From Polyangiaceae bacterium (GTDB taxonomy: Bacteria; Myxococcota_A; Polyangia; Polyangiales; Polyangiaceae): a DNA stretch of 64,000 nucleotides. Of this stretch, positions 1 to 9,300 are shown piece by piece (positions within the stretch are counted from its first letter, which is position 1; each line of letters opens with the position of its first letter). The stretch is taken from contig JABFXY010000054.1 of the NCBI GenBank assembly GCA_013361525.1, forward strand, positions 1 to 64,000, in the 5' to 3' direction. The notes below the pieces were generated by a model. That model did not search any database, was not told the origin of the DNA, and was given only the letters and a program-made list of their open reading frames with translations. The position numbers were made by a program, and so were the translations under genes.

Positions 1-1
1 G

Positions 2-541
2 CGCGCAGCGTGCGCGCTCGACGAGAAGATCGCGTCGACGGCCACCTGGACGGCGTCGGCCGAGTCAGGCACCGGGATCGTCCGCGGCGGCTCGACCTGC
101 GACACACGAAAGATCGTCAACGGCGGCGAGAAGCACGGCGTCGTCTGCTGCGATCAAGCCGTCGCCGTCGTCGCCGAGGGCGAAGAGCTGCAGCGCCTGA
201 CGTCACAGCGCCTCACCGACTACCAAGTCCTGATGAACGCCGGCAGCGCGGATAAACTGGCGCGCGACATCTATGGCGAGACGGTGAACTTTCTCGGCAA
301 GGAGCGAGCGCGCGACGAGCTCCGAAAGCTCGCGAAGGGCTTCTTCGAGAACAATCCTGATCAGGGTCAGATCTACGACCGCTGTAAGATCGTCCTCGCA
401 GGCGGCACGTGGCGCGCGAGCTGCGCGATGATCTTCTTTCGCGCCGGCAAAGCGACGGGGCTCACGCAGATCCTCACGTTCAACAAGGGCGCCAACAGGC
501 TCGTCAGCGTCGGCGAAGAGCTGGCGACGCCGATTCAGTGA
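2..541 (+). CDS. Hypothetical protein, C-terminal part (5' end outside window)
   Basis: The reading frame is open from the left edge to a TGA at 539-541 (179 codons visible), so the start lies outside the window. An internal ATG at 233 would leave only 102 aa, but the frame upstream of it stays open and has the same high-GC third positions, so I treat the gene as 5'-truncated. The visible part has paired cysteines (GVVCCDQ) and then a charged, probably helical stretch (GKERARDELRKLAKGFFENN). I see no catalytic motif and cannot name a family. Confidence 0.55.
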   Translation, partial: RAACALDEKIASTATWTASAESGTGIVRGGSTCDTRKIVNGGEKHGVVCCDQAVAVVAEGEELQRLTSQRLTDYQVLMNAGSADKLARDIYGETVNFLGKERARDELRKLAKGFFENNPDQGQIYDRCKIVLAGGTWRASCAMIFFRAGKATGLTQILTFNKGANRLVSVGEELATPIQ

Positions 542-717
542 TCGCCCGCCGTTCGCGGGCGCATGACGACATGAGCCCGCCTCTGCGCGCTTGACCGCCG
601 TGCATGCTGCGGTCATTCCTACGACCGTCTTATTCGACACCCGCGCCGGCATTTCCACGGTCCGGCGCGGACCTGTCCTCGCGCTCTGCGAGCGCGAAAT
701 CACCCATCGAGGTCCTT

Positions 718-2481
718 ATGAAGAACAAGGCACGCCTCCTCTCCGCCATCGGAGTGCTCCTCGCGTCGATGCCCGCCGTGGCTCACGCGCAGCTCTTTCT
801 CGACCAGGGCACGGACGCGTTACCTCAAGGGTGCAACGGCAGCGGTTGCTGGACCAACTACGCGCGGATGACCGACATCGACGGCGACGGCGATCTCGAC
901 CTCATCGGCGTCAACAACGGCGGCTTCTTCTCGAATCCGACCCCGCAAGAGTTGGTCGTGTGGACCAACAACGGCTCGGGCGTCTTCTCCGACGGCTCGG
1001 CGATGTTCGGCGATCTCGTCGTGCCCGTGCGACAGATCGCGGTCGGTGACGTGGACGGAGACGGTGACGTCGATGTCTACATCCCGGGCGCCGGCAACGA
1101 GATGGACGACAAGCTCCTGATCCAAACCGCACCCGGCACGTTCGCCGACGAAGCGGCGGACCGCTTCGCGACCCTCATCGCGCACGACGCCGGCTTCGTC
1201 CGAATGGGCGACCTCGACAACGACGGCGACCTCGATCTCGTGGTCGGCGGCGGATACTTCGACGACAACGGCGCGCCGGCGACACTCTACTTCAACGACG
1301 GGACCGGCAACTTCGCCGACGGCGGCGCAAACATTCCGGCGGACATCGATGGGGTGAACCCCGACGACGTCGACCTCGCGGACGTCGACGGCGACTTCGA
1401 TCTCGACATCCTCATCAATGCGCACTCGGGGCCGAACGCGCTTTGGCTCAACGACGGCACCGGCAACTTCGCTGAAGGTGCGGTGGCTGCGTTCTCCAAT
1501 TCGGCGCTGCACTATGGGCCTGTGCTCTGCGACGTCGACAATGACGGTGATCTCGACATGCTCGTCGACAACGTCGGCCCGAATTACACGGAGCAGCTCG
1601 CGCTCAACGACGGCAATGGCGTCTTTACCGACGCCACTGCCAACATCACCGGCAACGAGTCGGCGGACGACAACCTTCTTGCGTGCATCGACCATGACGG
1701 CGACGGCGACTTCGACATCGTCGTCGGTTCTTTGAGCACCAACGAACGCGTTTTCACCAACGACGGGACGGGCCATTTCACCGCCGTCGCCAGCTCGCAG
1801 AACGGCCCCACCGATCCGACGCTTTGGATGGAGTTCGGGGATCTCAACGGCGACGATCGCCTCGACCTCTTCACCGCACAGGGGGAATCACAACCTCAGG
1901 ACGAGCGCATCTATCTCGGCTCCCCCGAGGTCGTTGCGGACACGCGACCGCCGCACCTCCGCGCCCAGGAGAACGTCACGCCGTCGAGCACCGACCCGAC
2001 CGTCCTGCGCTTCGCCATTTCCGACAACGCGACGACCGACGAAGGTCCGCGCCTCACCCGCGCATTCATTCTGCTCGGCGATCAGGAGATCGACGCGACC
2101 TTCATCGGCGGCGATCTCTTCCGCGCCGAGATCCCTGCGACGCCCGAGACGGCGTTCAAGATCTGCGCGGTCGACTGGGCCGGCAACGCGATGGAGGGAT
2201 GCCCCGGCGGCACGGGGGAGGGCGGCGCCGCCCAAGGTGGCAATGGCGCAGGCGGCTCCCCCAGCACCGGCGGCAACGCAGCCACAGGCGGCAACGCAGC
2301 CAACGGCGGCAACAGCGCGAGCGGCGGCGGCGGGGGCGGCGTGACCGATGGAGGCGACGTCGGCGAAGGTGGCTGCGACTGCACCGTCCCCGGCAAAACG
2401 AACAACCGCGTCGCGGGCCTTGGGGTATTTCTGGCAGGCTTGTTCGCTGGTCTCCTGCGACGCCGCCGCCGTACCTCCTGA
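718..2481 (+). CDS. Secreted FG-GAP/VCBS calcium-repeat protein with MYXO-CTERM-like tail
   Basis: 587 aa predicted from the ATG at 718, which is preceded by GAGGTCC and begins a clear signal peptide (MKNKARLLSAIGVLLASM, cleavage near VAHA/Q at residue 24). An in-frame ATG at 604 would bury the signal and is less likely. At least seven Asp-rich loops of the DxDGDGDxD type (for example DIDGDGDLDL and DLDNDGDLDL) lie between about residues 55 and 390. These are the calcium-binding FG-GAP/VCBS motifs of beta-propellers. A sheet-like domain follows, then a Gly/Asn/Ala-rich linker (about 490-545), a GCDC motif near 552, a hydrophobic helix and RRRRR at the end. That tripartite C-terminus resembles a MYXO-CTERM sorting signal, so a surface-anchored or secreted adhesive role is inferred. 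The ligand is unknown. Confidence 0.88.
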   Translation: MKNKARLLSAIGVLLASMPAVAHAQLFLDQGTDALPQGCNGSGCWTNYARMTDIDGDGDLDLIGVNNGGFFSNPTPQELVVWTNNGSGVFSDGSAMFGDLVVPVRQIAVGDVDGDGDVDVYIPGAGNEMDDKLLIQTAPGTFADEAADRFATLIAHDAGFVRMGDLDNDGDLDLVVGGGYFDDNGAPATLYFNDGTGNFADGGANIPADIDGVNPDDVDLADVDGDFDLDILINAHSGPNALWLNDGTGNFAEGAVAAFSNSALHYGPVLCDVDNDGDLDMLVDNVGPNYTEQLALNDGNGVFTDATANITGNESADDNLLACIDHDGDGDFDIVVGSLSTNERVFTNDGTGHFTAVASSQNGPTDPTLWMEFGDLNGDDRLDLFTAQGESQPQDERIYLGSPEVVADTRPPHLRAQENVTPSSTDPTVLRFAISDNATTDEGPRLTRAFILLGDQEIDATFIGGDLFRAEIPATPETAFKICAVDWAGNAMEGCPGGTGEGGAAQGGNGAGGSPSTGGNAATGGNAANGGNSASGGGGGGVTDGGDVGEGGCDCTVPGKTNNRVAGLGVFLAGLFAGLLRRRRRTS

Positions 2482-2503
2482 TCGCGAAATAGGAAAACCA
2501 ATC

Positions 2504-4168
2504 GTGAAACCCCCTCGTCTGAAGGGCCGCGCGCTCACCGCCGCGCGGCTCGCCGCGGAAAACCCGGCCACGAGCGCCCTCCTCAGCGACGTTCTGAAGA
2601 AGAGCCTCGGGCTCGATCGGCTCGTCGCGCTGCCTGCCACGGCACGCGCGCCGCTCCCGCTCGACGTCACGCCGGTCCGTGGAAGAGCGCAGCCCCGTGA
2701 GCTGCCGGACGAGGGGCTCGCCCCGACGACGCGGAAGAGCTGGCCGCGCTCCGCCGAGGATCTCGTCGCTGCCTTCGGCTCCAAAAAGGCCGGCGTCGAA
2801 GAGGTCGCGGATCGCGCGCTCTACGCCGTTCGAAAGCTCGGACACAACCGCGTCTTGAACGTACTCGTCGCCAATGACGAAGAGCGCTCGCGTGCCGAAG
2901 CAAAGCTCGCCGCCGAGCGCCACGCCAACGGGCAATCGCTCGGGCCGCTCGACGGCGTGCCCTACCTCGTGAAAGACGAAGTCGACGTGCGCGGCCTGCC
3001 GACGCGTGTCGGCTCGCTCTGCGAATCCGAAGAGGCGAAGGCCGCCGATGCAACGGTGGTCGCGCGTCTCGCCCGCGCCGGCGCGGTCTTCGTCGGCAAA
3101 ACGGTCATGACCGAGTGGGGGCTTTCCCCGCTCGGCCAGAATCGCGCCTTTTCGATGCCCACGAACGTGCATCACGCCGAGCGACTGCCCGGCGGCTCCT
3201 CCACCGGCTCCGCCGTCGGCGTCGCAATGGGAGCGGTGCCGTTCGCGATTGGCACCGACGGCGGCGGCTCGGTGCGCATCCCGGCGGCGCTCAATGGTGT
3301 TTATGGCATCAAGCCCACCTTCGGGCGCGTCAGCCGCACCGGCAGTCTTACCGGCTCCGTCGGCCATATCGGCCCCATCGGCGCATCACCCGCGGATCTC
3401 GCGGCGTTCCTCGATGCAGTCTCCAGCGAGCCGGATCCGGCCGATCCATTTACGCTTGCTGCATTCGCTCCTCCGAAAGGAGGGTTCGGCTGCCGGCTCG
3501 GCGCCGGCGTGAAAAAGCTTCGCATTGGTATTCCCGATTCGGAGTGGGCAGACGCACACGGCACCGTCGAGAAGGCGTGTCGCAGCGCGCTCGCCGCGCT
3601 CGAGCAAGCAGGTGCAGAGCTCGTCCCGATCTCCATTCCCCTCGCGTCGGTCGCCGCGCCCATTGGCTATCTCACCATTGGATGCGAATCGCTCGGCTCG
3701 CACCTCGACCATTACCGACATCGCCGCGACAAAATGGGCGAAGACCTCCGCCTCTCGTACGCGGTGCTGTCCGGCATTTCGGCCACGGACTTCCTCGACG
3801 CGCAACACCTGCGCGCCGCCCTCCGCGCCCAAACCGCCCTCGCCCTGGCCGACGTCGACGTCATTGCATTGCCCACCACCGCCACCACCGCCCCCAAGCT
3901 CCCGGTCCACGATCGCGGCCTGCCCTTCGCCGACACCGAGGCCATCGACGCCATGTGTCGCTTCAACTTCCTCGGCAACCTGACAGGACTGCCGGCCGGC
4001 ACCGCCCCCGTCGGCGTCGACGAAGACGGATTGCCCATCGGCCTTCAAATCGTCGGCGACGCCTGGGACGAGCACATCGTCATCGGCGTCCTCGCTCACC
4101 TCGAGCGATTGGGCGTCGGCGCCGTGGTGAAGCCCAAGGCTGCGCACGATTTGTTGGCTGGGTCCTGA
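2504..4168 (+). CDS. Amidase signature (AS) family hydrolase
   Basis: 554 aa from a GTG at 2504 preceded by AGGAAA. Longer starts would run back into the upstream gene. The amidase-signature fold is clear: Lys157 in PYLVKDEVDV, Ser232 in GGSSTGSAVG (bridging cis-Ser) and Ser256 in TDGGGSVRIPAA (nucleophile) match the family's Ser-cisSer-Lys triad, followed by GVYGIKPTFGRVS. These enzymes hydrolyse carboxylic amides; the substrate cannot be read from sequence. There is no GatB or GatC partner nearby, so a GatA role in tRNA amidation is unlikely. No signal peptide is evident, so it is probably cytoplasmic. It starts 22 bp after the upstream stop and may be co-transcribed. Confidence 0.92.
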   Translation: MKPPRLKGRALTAARLAAENPATSALLSDVLKKSLGLDRLVALPATARAPLPLDVTPVRGRAQPRELPDEGLAPTTRKSWPRSAEDLVAAFGSKKAGVEEVADRALYAVRKLGHNRVLNVLVANDEERSRAEAKLAAERHANGQSLGPLDGVPYLVKDEVDVRGLPTRVGSLCESEEAKAADATVVARLARAGAVFVGKTVMTEWGLSPLGQNRAFSMPTNVHHAERLPGGSSTGSAVGVAMGAVPFAIGTDGGGSVRIPAALNGVYGIKPTFGRVSRTGSLTGSVGHIGPIGASPADLAAFLDAVSSEPDPADPFTLAAFAPPKGGFGCRLGAGVKKLRIGIPDSEWADAHGTVEKACRSALAALEQAGAELVPISIPLASVAAPIGYLTIGCESLGSHLDHYRHRRDKMGEDLRLSYAVLSGISATDFLDAQHLRAALRAQTALALADVDVIALPTTATTAPKLPVHDRGLPFADTEAIDAMCRFNFLGNLTGLPAGTAPVGVDEDGLPIGLQIVGDAWDEHIVIGVLAHLERLGVGAVVKPKAAHDLLAGS

Positions 4169-4379
4169 GCGCAGCGAGCACCACGCCAACGCGCGCACAA
4201 TCCATCCGCCGCGAATGCAACCAGGCGTCGCGTTCAAGCGCGGTGGGGGGGATCCATCGACTACGGATGAAACCTTCGGTTTCACTCGGCGCCAGCCAGG
4301 TGAGCCGTTGCCCGTGATTGGAGCCGCCGCCGAGCGCAAGCTGCCTTCGGCGCCGAGGCACGCGCGCCGGCGGCTGTTC

Positions 4380-4539
4380 GCGATCCGAAGTGCCTAGGTT
4401 TAGACTGAACCCCCCCACTTCGGTTCGCGCCGTTCGCGGTTTATGCGGCCGAGCGCTCATTTCGCGCGCGCAAAAGACAACAAACACCGCAATTCGCGAA
4501 CCGAAGTGCCCAGGTTCAGACTGAACCCCCCCACTTCGG
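4380..4539. repeat. Two direct copies of a 44-bp hairpin-forming element
   Basis: Copy 1 is 4380-4423 and copy 2 is 4496-4539, with 41 of 44 bases identical by direct comparison. In each copy the ends CCGAAGTG and CACTTCGG are reverse complements, so each can fold into a stem-loop whose loop carries a run of seven C. The copies lie in a 766-bp stretch (4169-4934) with no confident gene, between the amidase gene and the toxin-locus tail. They could be a REP-like or small non-autonomous element, or a tandem terminator. Nothing in the sequence decides between these. Confidence 0.75.
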
Positions 4540-4615
4540 CTCGGCCGCCCGCACTTTGGCTCGGCCCAAGTTGGATGCCCACCTCCCCGCTCGCTTCGCT
4601 CGCTCCTGTCCTCCC

Positions 4616-4873
4616 AAATTCATGCTCGGACCAGAGGCCGTAACTCACCGGGCTCGTGTCGTTCGCGGCTTCGGCGAAGCGGAATGCCGCCGAGTGGCAC
4701 GAACTCTGGTCCTGCGCGTGAATGGGAGGACAGCCGCATAGCTTGTCCGCCCGCTCGTCATCGTCCATATCGTCGTCGTTCGTTGGGACGAGCCAGACCT
4801 CGCCCGTCGCGGACCAAGCGACGGTTCCGGACGCGACCTTGAGCGCGTTCGTGATCCGAGCGTAGCGCCACCT
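4616..4873 (-). pseudogene. Possible gene remnant
   Basis: On the minus strand one frame keeps strongly GC-biased third positions over about 86 codons, from PRWRYARITNALKVASGTVA to GLWSEHEFG. No plausible start codon or ribosome site lies at its head. After the last named residues the frame runs into low-complexity sequence (gagcgagcgaagcgagcgg) typical of junctions. The most economical reading is a truncated fragment at the end of the toxin-associated gene cluster; an unrecognised intact gene is less likely. I do not recognise the family. The surrounding 4169-4934 interval otherwise holds only the 44-bp repeats. Confidence 0.3.
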
Positions 4874-4934
4874 CGGCTGCCTGGGGCTCGACGTGCCGCC
4901 GGCCTTTCTCGCGGCTCGGATGCCGCATCTCCTG

Positions 4935-5186
4935 CTACTTCTTACCGCTCGATCTGCGCGTGAAGATCTCCTGCAAGGTCCCGATGAAAAGAAGGACAAG
5001 TCCCAAGGACGGTAGGAGGACGCCCCAAGGAGACGCCCATCGATTGATGAGAGCCGCCGCGGCAAGTCCGAGCACGGCGAGGATGGGAATGGTCGGCACC
5101 CAGGAAATCCTCAAATTGCGACATAGCAGTGCTGCCCAGAAGAACCACGAGACGGCCAGCGCGGTGGTGATCTGGTTCGCAGTCAT
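4935..5186 (-). CDS. Small membrane protein (83 aa)
   Basis: Starts at the ATG at 5186, preceded by a strong GGAGGAGAG Shine-Dalgarno; the longer frame upstream lacks one. Two or three hydrophobic segments can be seen: ALAVSWFFWAALL, VPTIPILAVLGLAAAAL and GVLLPSLGLVLLFIGTL. The C-terminus is basic (RRSSGKK) and probably cytoplasmic. It is the last gene of the minus-strand toxin-locus cluster, 67 bp after the 144-aa gene. Small membrane proteins in this position are sometimes immunity factors, but that is only positional inference. Confidence 0.7.
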   Translation of the reverse strand: MTANQITTALAVSWFFWAALLCRNLRISWVPTIPILAVLGLAAAALINRWASPWGVLLPSLGLVLLFIGTLQEIFTRRSSGKK

Positions 5187-5253
5187 TGCTGGACTCTCCT
5201 CCGGGTGCCTTCGAAGTGCTTGCGGGCGTCCCCTCATTCCCAACGCTGTGCCG

Positions 5254-5688
5254 CTAAGGAAGCGGATACCCCGACCGCGCGAACAGAAGCCCCTCGATTG
5301 CGGCGAGGTTCTTGTCAGGGTCGCGAAGCTGTGGCGCATAGCACGCCAGGCCAATCGCCTCGGCCGTGAGGCCCGTTCCGGTCTCGCGCACCGACACGCC
5401 GTGACCGACCAAGAAATCGCGCAACTCGCGCACGTCTAGCTCAAATAGCGATTGCCCGCGGAACATAAGAACCGCCGGACGGTGGAACTCCAGCGCCGCA
5501 CAACGGTCATCCTCGTCGTAATCGACGAAGGCCGACTGGTCTCTGTAGCGACTCCGCGAATACCCGACCGCATCGTTGAACGGCGTCGATCGGGTGGCGG
5601 GACCAAAAATCCGCTCGACGTCTCCCCGGTGGGCACCAAAAGAGAGCGTCCCAACTCGAACGAGCGGCAGAACCTCGAAGGTCGGCAT
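5254..5688 (-). CDS. Hypothetical 144-aa protein, toxin-locus tail
   Basis: Compact soluble protein without signal peptide or membrane segment. The N-terminus carries a repeat-like pattern, GTLSFGAHRGDVERIFGPA, of the kind found in small proteins that accompany polymorphic toxins: a Gly/Leu 'VRLGM-R-EV-LLG' type motif followed by an acidic strand VDYDEDDRCAALEF. This resemblance is from memory of the family style, not a search. It lies in the same orientation as, and downstream of, the RHS/TcC toxin gene and could be an additional or orphan immunity protein. No catalytic residues stand out. Confidence 0.7.
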   Translation of the reverse strand: MPTFEVLPLVRVGTLSFGAHRGDVERIFGPATRSTPFNDAVGYSRSRYRDQSAFVDYDEDDRCAALEFHRPAVLMFRGQSLFELDVRELRDFLVGHGVSVRETGTGLTAEAIGLACYAPQLRDPDKNLAAIEGLLFARSGYPLP

Positions 5689-5716
5689 GTTGCGCCGGAA
5701 AGGATAGCGAACCTCG

Positions 5717-6046
5717 TCAGTGGAAACGATCGGAGATCCATCGGCTGCCAGCGACCCGTAAACGCGCCTCGCCGGCGACCTTCACCATCGGCAAAATCTC
5801 ACCCTCGCCTCCGCCCCACTGATGACGCGCTTGCCAACCACCGGCGCGCCTTGGAAAACGAGTGTCACCCAACGCCGATAAGCTCTGCGCGTCCACCTTG
5901 CATTCGCAGGCCTGAAGACTCTTCGGCAAATCGTCGGCCAAGGCCGGGCCAATTCACTGGACCGAGACCACCGAACCGACTGGCCACGCACGGCGAATCG
6001 CAGCGGCGCCATTTGCGATAGACCAGGCGTGTTGGACGATGCTCAA
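5717..6046 (-). pseudogene. Second immunity-like gene interrupted by one in-frame TGA
   Basis: Ten bases after the stop of the 102-aa gene, a TTG at 6046 with GAGG seven bases upstream opens a frame that reads SIVQHAWSIANGAAAIRRAW, then VGSVVSVQ. It meets a single TGA at 5954-5956 (codon 31) and then continues in the same frame for 78 more codons (IGPALADDLPKSLQACECKV ... RWISDRFH). TGA is one base from TGG, so a Trp-to-stop change, a sequencing error or a decayed gene would all explain it. If translated separately, the second part could start at TTG 5941 (74 aa). The family is not recognised; its position suggests it once belonged with the toxin. Confidence 0.45.
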
Positions 6047-6055
6047 ACTTACGCC

Positions 6056-6364
6056 TCAATACCCCTGCTCCCAGTTCTCATGGTCGATGGCCTCGAGGTC
6101 ACCATCGGCGAGGTGACCCCACAGCAGCACCACGCGCTCGGGATCCACATTGGCTAGATGTCTCGCGCCGCCGCCGTGTTCGACGTTCTCGAACACCAAT
6201 CGTCGGGAGCGCGAATAGCTCAAGACCCACTCGGTCTCATGCTTCAGCGCAACGTCCGGATGTTCATCGTCGGCCTGTTCCAGCTCTTCAATGACCTCGC
6301 GAAACTTGTCTTTGTCCAAGTCTCGTTCTTCCTTTCCCCACCATCGTCGCACGAGATAGCTCAT
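6056..6364 (-). CDS. Putative immunity protein of the adjacent nuclease toxin
   Basis: 102 aa from the ATG at 6364 (GGGAG eleven bases upstream), 17 bp after the stop of the TcB-C/RHS toxin gene on the same strand. The protein is small, soluble and acidic, with a charged helix (DKDKFREVIEELEQADDEHP) followed by strands (HETEWVLSYSRSRRLVFENV) and LLWGHLADGDLEAI. This layout (DEHPDV, H-E-x-x-W, LVFENV, L-L-W-x-x-L-x-x-G-D-L-E) is what I know from small proteins encoded directly after HNH-type polymorphic toxins, where they neutralise the nuclease. Position, size and acidity all fit an immunity role; binding is not shown by the sequence. Confidence 0.72.
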   Translation of the reverse strand: MSYLVRRWWGKEERDLDKDKFREVIEELEQADDEHPDVALKHETEWVLSYSRSRRLVFENVEHGGGARHLANVDPERVVLLWGHLADGDLEAIDHENWEQGY

Positions 6365-6381
6365 CGTTGACCCGCTCCCAT

Positions 6382-9300
6382 CTAGTTTCGCTTTGCACCA
6401 GCCGGAATTGCCCATTCACTGTAGCCGCCGCCACCATATTTGAGTGGGTGCAGGACCTTCCAGAAGGCGGACCCCGGAGTATGCTGCCAATCTGGTACCA
6501 AATGCAACCATCCCGCCTCATCGTGGCCCTGTTCGATCGTCGCGTGCTGCCAGATCCATCCTGGAGGTGTAGCGCGACCTCCGACTGAGGATGTGGCGTC
6601 GGCGGCGCCTGGAATCAGTTCTTCGAGCACTGGACCGAGTACTGGGTCCTGCATTGCCGCGTGCAGTGCCGCGTTGGCGCGGTTGAAATGGACATCGCGA
6701 GATGTGCCCCAGTCCGCCTTGTCAAGCTTAACGGATATCGCAACGGAATAGGCCGTGGGGTTCGCTGGGGCGAGCGCTGCATCCTCTGGAGGCATCGCGA
6801 ACATGACGATGTTCGCTCCACCCTCCAACCACATAAGGGCCTTCTTGTACTTGGTTACCGCCTGCGCGATCTCCCATCCGCCCCGTGCAAAGACCAGCGC
6901 CTTGGCGCCGGGACTGCGATCGCTCATCGCTGCGTCAACCATGACGGGGATCTCTCCTGCCGCGTCGAAGCCCGTCCAAGCGACCGTCGTATCCACGCCG
7001 ACCATGAATCCAGCCAGGAGCGCGCCGATCCCGCGCTCTAGGGGGGCCCGCTCAGGGTCTTTCGCGATGGCCCAGAGCTCGTCCCTCGCACCCTTTGTAG
7101 CCTCCGTTACCGGGTTCTTAGCCGGCTTATTAGTCGCCGCCTGCTCGCGCTGCCATTGGGCAGCACCCGCCATCGCAGAGCTGATTTCTATGCTCGGAAT
7201 GGCCTCCTCAAGTTGCGCAATCAGTTGCGCTTGACTGGCGTCTGCAGCTGCTCGTTCTTCGAACGTTGTGAGCTGAAAGTTGCTGAGGTCCCATTGCGGC
7301 TCGGTCGTGGGCTGGACGGATGGTTCGCACTCCGGAACCGACTGTGCTCCAGCGTAAAAGGCCTCGACCTCCTGATCCGTGACCCCACTATCCATTCCGC
7401 TTGGATCGCTCAGTTGGATTGGACTGCCTCTTACATAGTTATAAACCCCCGGCCCATCCGCCCCAATCCCCAGCGGATCCGCGCTCGTCCACCTACCAAG
7501 CCAAGCCGCGTAATACCGAGCCCCATAATAATAGAGCCCGGTCTCCTCATCGCGCTCCTTCCCCGTATACCGATACCGCCGCGCCGATACCTCGACGGTC
7601 CCACTGCCAGACCGATAAGCCGATGAGCCGTACGGGTGATATTCCTCGTACGAGATTACCCGCGCCGCCTCGTCCACCTCGAGCATCGCGCTCTCGAGGT
7701 GGTTGCCGAGCTGGTATCTCAGCCTCGGTTCCGGCGTGAACGGTGGCACCGACGTGTCCGCCGTCTTCGTCTCGACCATCGCGATTCGCCGCACGCCGTC
7801 CATGACGTGCAGGGTTTCCCGCTCGAGCAGGGTGCCCGTCTGGTCGCGCTTTCGATAGAGCTCGAAGCCGCCCAGGTAGATTCGCTCTTCGACGAGCGTC
7901 CCCATGTGGTGACGGACCTTCCGCACGCGCTGGCCGTCGGCGCCGTAGGTGAAGTAGACGGTTCCTCCGCCGCCGAGGTCGGCGCGCTGCATCTGGTCGA
8001 CGACGTTCCAGCCGATCGTCGAGAGATGCGGCATGGCGACCATGTTGCCGTGAGCATCATGGAGATAGCTGACGCTGTTCACGGGGGCTGGCGCGGTCGT
8101 GGAGGCGAGCCGATTGCACCCGTTCTCGTAGGCGTAGTCCCTGCTCCACGTCGCTCCGGGTGGCGAGCCGGCGCCGAGGGCGCGGTGGATCATCCGCTCG
8201 ATGTTGCCGACCCGGTCGTATTGGTATTCCTCCTCGTAGGCCCGGACGGCGTTGCCGTCGTTATCGTGGCGGAGGTTGTTGATGGGGAGGTCGCGTTCGT
8301 CGCGCTGGGTGTCGGCGGTCAGGCCCGCCTGTTCGCGGCCGTTCGCCCAAACAAGGCGGTAGAGCGCGTCGTAGGCGTATTGGCTGGAGCCGTCGGTTAC
8401 CGTGTTGGCAAAGAAGATGGTCGGCTGAGCGCCGTCGGCGATCTGCACGATGTTGCCGGCGGGATCGTACGTGTACGCGAGCTCTTGAAGCTTGCTCGGC
8501 GACGTCGTCCGGGTGGTCGTGAGCTTGGTGAGCCGGAACGTGAGCTCGTCGTATTCGTACTCGGTTTTGAAGCGCGCGGTCGGCGTCGGCTGGACGTCGT
8601 CGGGGCTGTATTCGATCGCGACGCGTCGGCCTTTGGCGTCGTAATCGATGTTGTGCACGAAGGTGGTCCAGGACGACACGCCGCGGATGCGCGCTTGGAC
8701 TCGACTGAGGAGGCCTGCCTCGTTGTACGTTGGCCGGAATTCGCTTCGGGTGGTGGCATCCGTCGACGGGCCAATCGTCGAGGTGACGCGGTTGAGGGCG
8801 TCGTATTGGTGCGACTCGGCGAAGGCGGAGGCTTCGAGGAGTCCTGCCGCGTCGATGGCTTCGGCGTCCGCGGCGTCATTCTGGAGCGCGAGAGGAGCCC
8901 AGTCCGGCGTCGTCGTGTAGGTCGCGGCGAGACGGCGTTCGCCCTCGAGGAGGTTGCCTTTGAAGTCGAACTCGACGCTCTTCACGAGGCCGGCACCGTC
9001 GAACAGCGCGATGAGGCGGCCTCGCAGGTTTCGGGCTTCTGGTGTGGGGAGGGTAGGGCTATCGCCGTAGTAGCGCCGCTCCAGCAGCGCTTCGCCCGAA
9101 GCGCCCCTGTTGACCCAGAGGTGGGTCGGGCGGCGGAGGACATCGTATTCGGCGGTGAATGTGTGCCCCCGATTATCGACCCTGAGGAGGAGGCCACCGG
9201 TAACGTCGGCGAGCGAGCGCCGCACGCCCTTGTCGATATTGGTCTCTTTGAGGAGCTGGCCGCCGATGGAGAACAGATAAGTCTGGCAGATGCGATTCAG

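Noticed and set aside
604..717. Upstream ATG start for the VCBS-repeat protein
   Set aside because: The ATG at 718 begins a normal signal peptide with a ribosome site; the longer version would hide the signal.
2240..2340. Short Gly/Asn-coding repeats as a possible DNA repeat or CRISPR
   Set aside because: They encode an in-frame Gly-rich linker before an anchor, as in other myxobacterial surface proteins. There are no regular spacers.
2156..3367. 403-codon open frame on the minus strand
   Set aside because: Antisense to the amidase gene, which has its complete catalytic triad on the other strand.
5782..6012. Alternative frame containing VTLVFQGAPVVGKRVISG as a separate gene
   Set aside because: It overlaps the better-supported interrupted frame on the same strand, and its upstream part reads as low-quality Arg/Trp-rich sequence.
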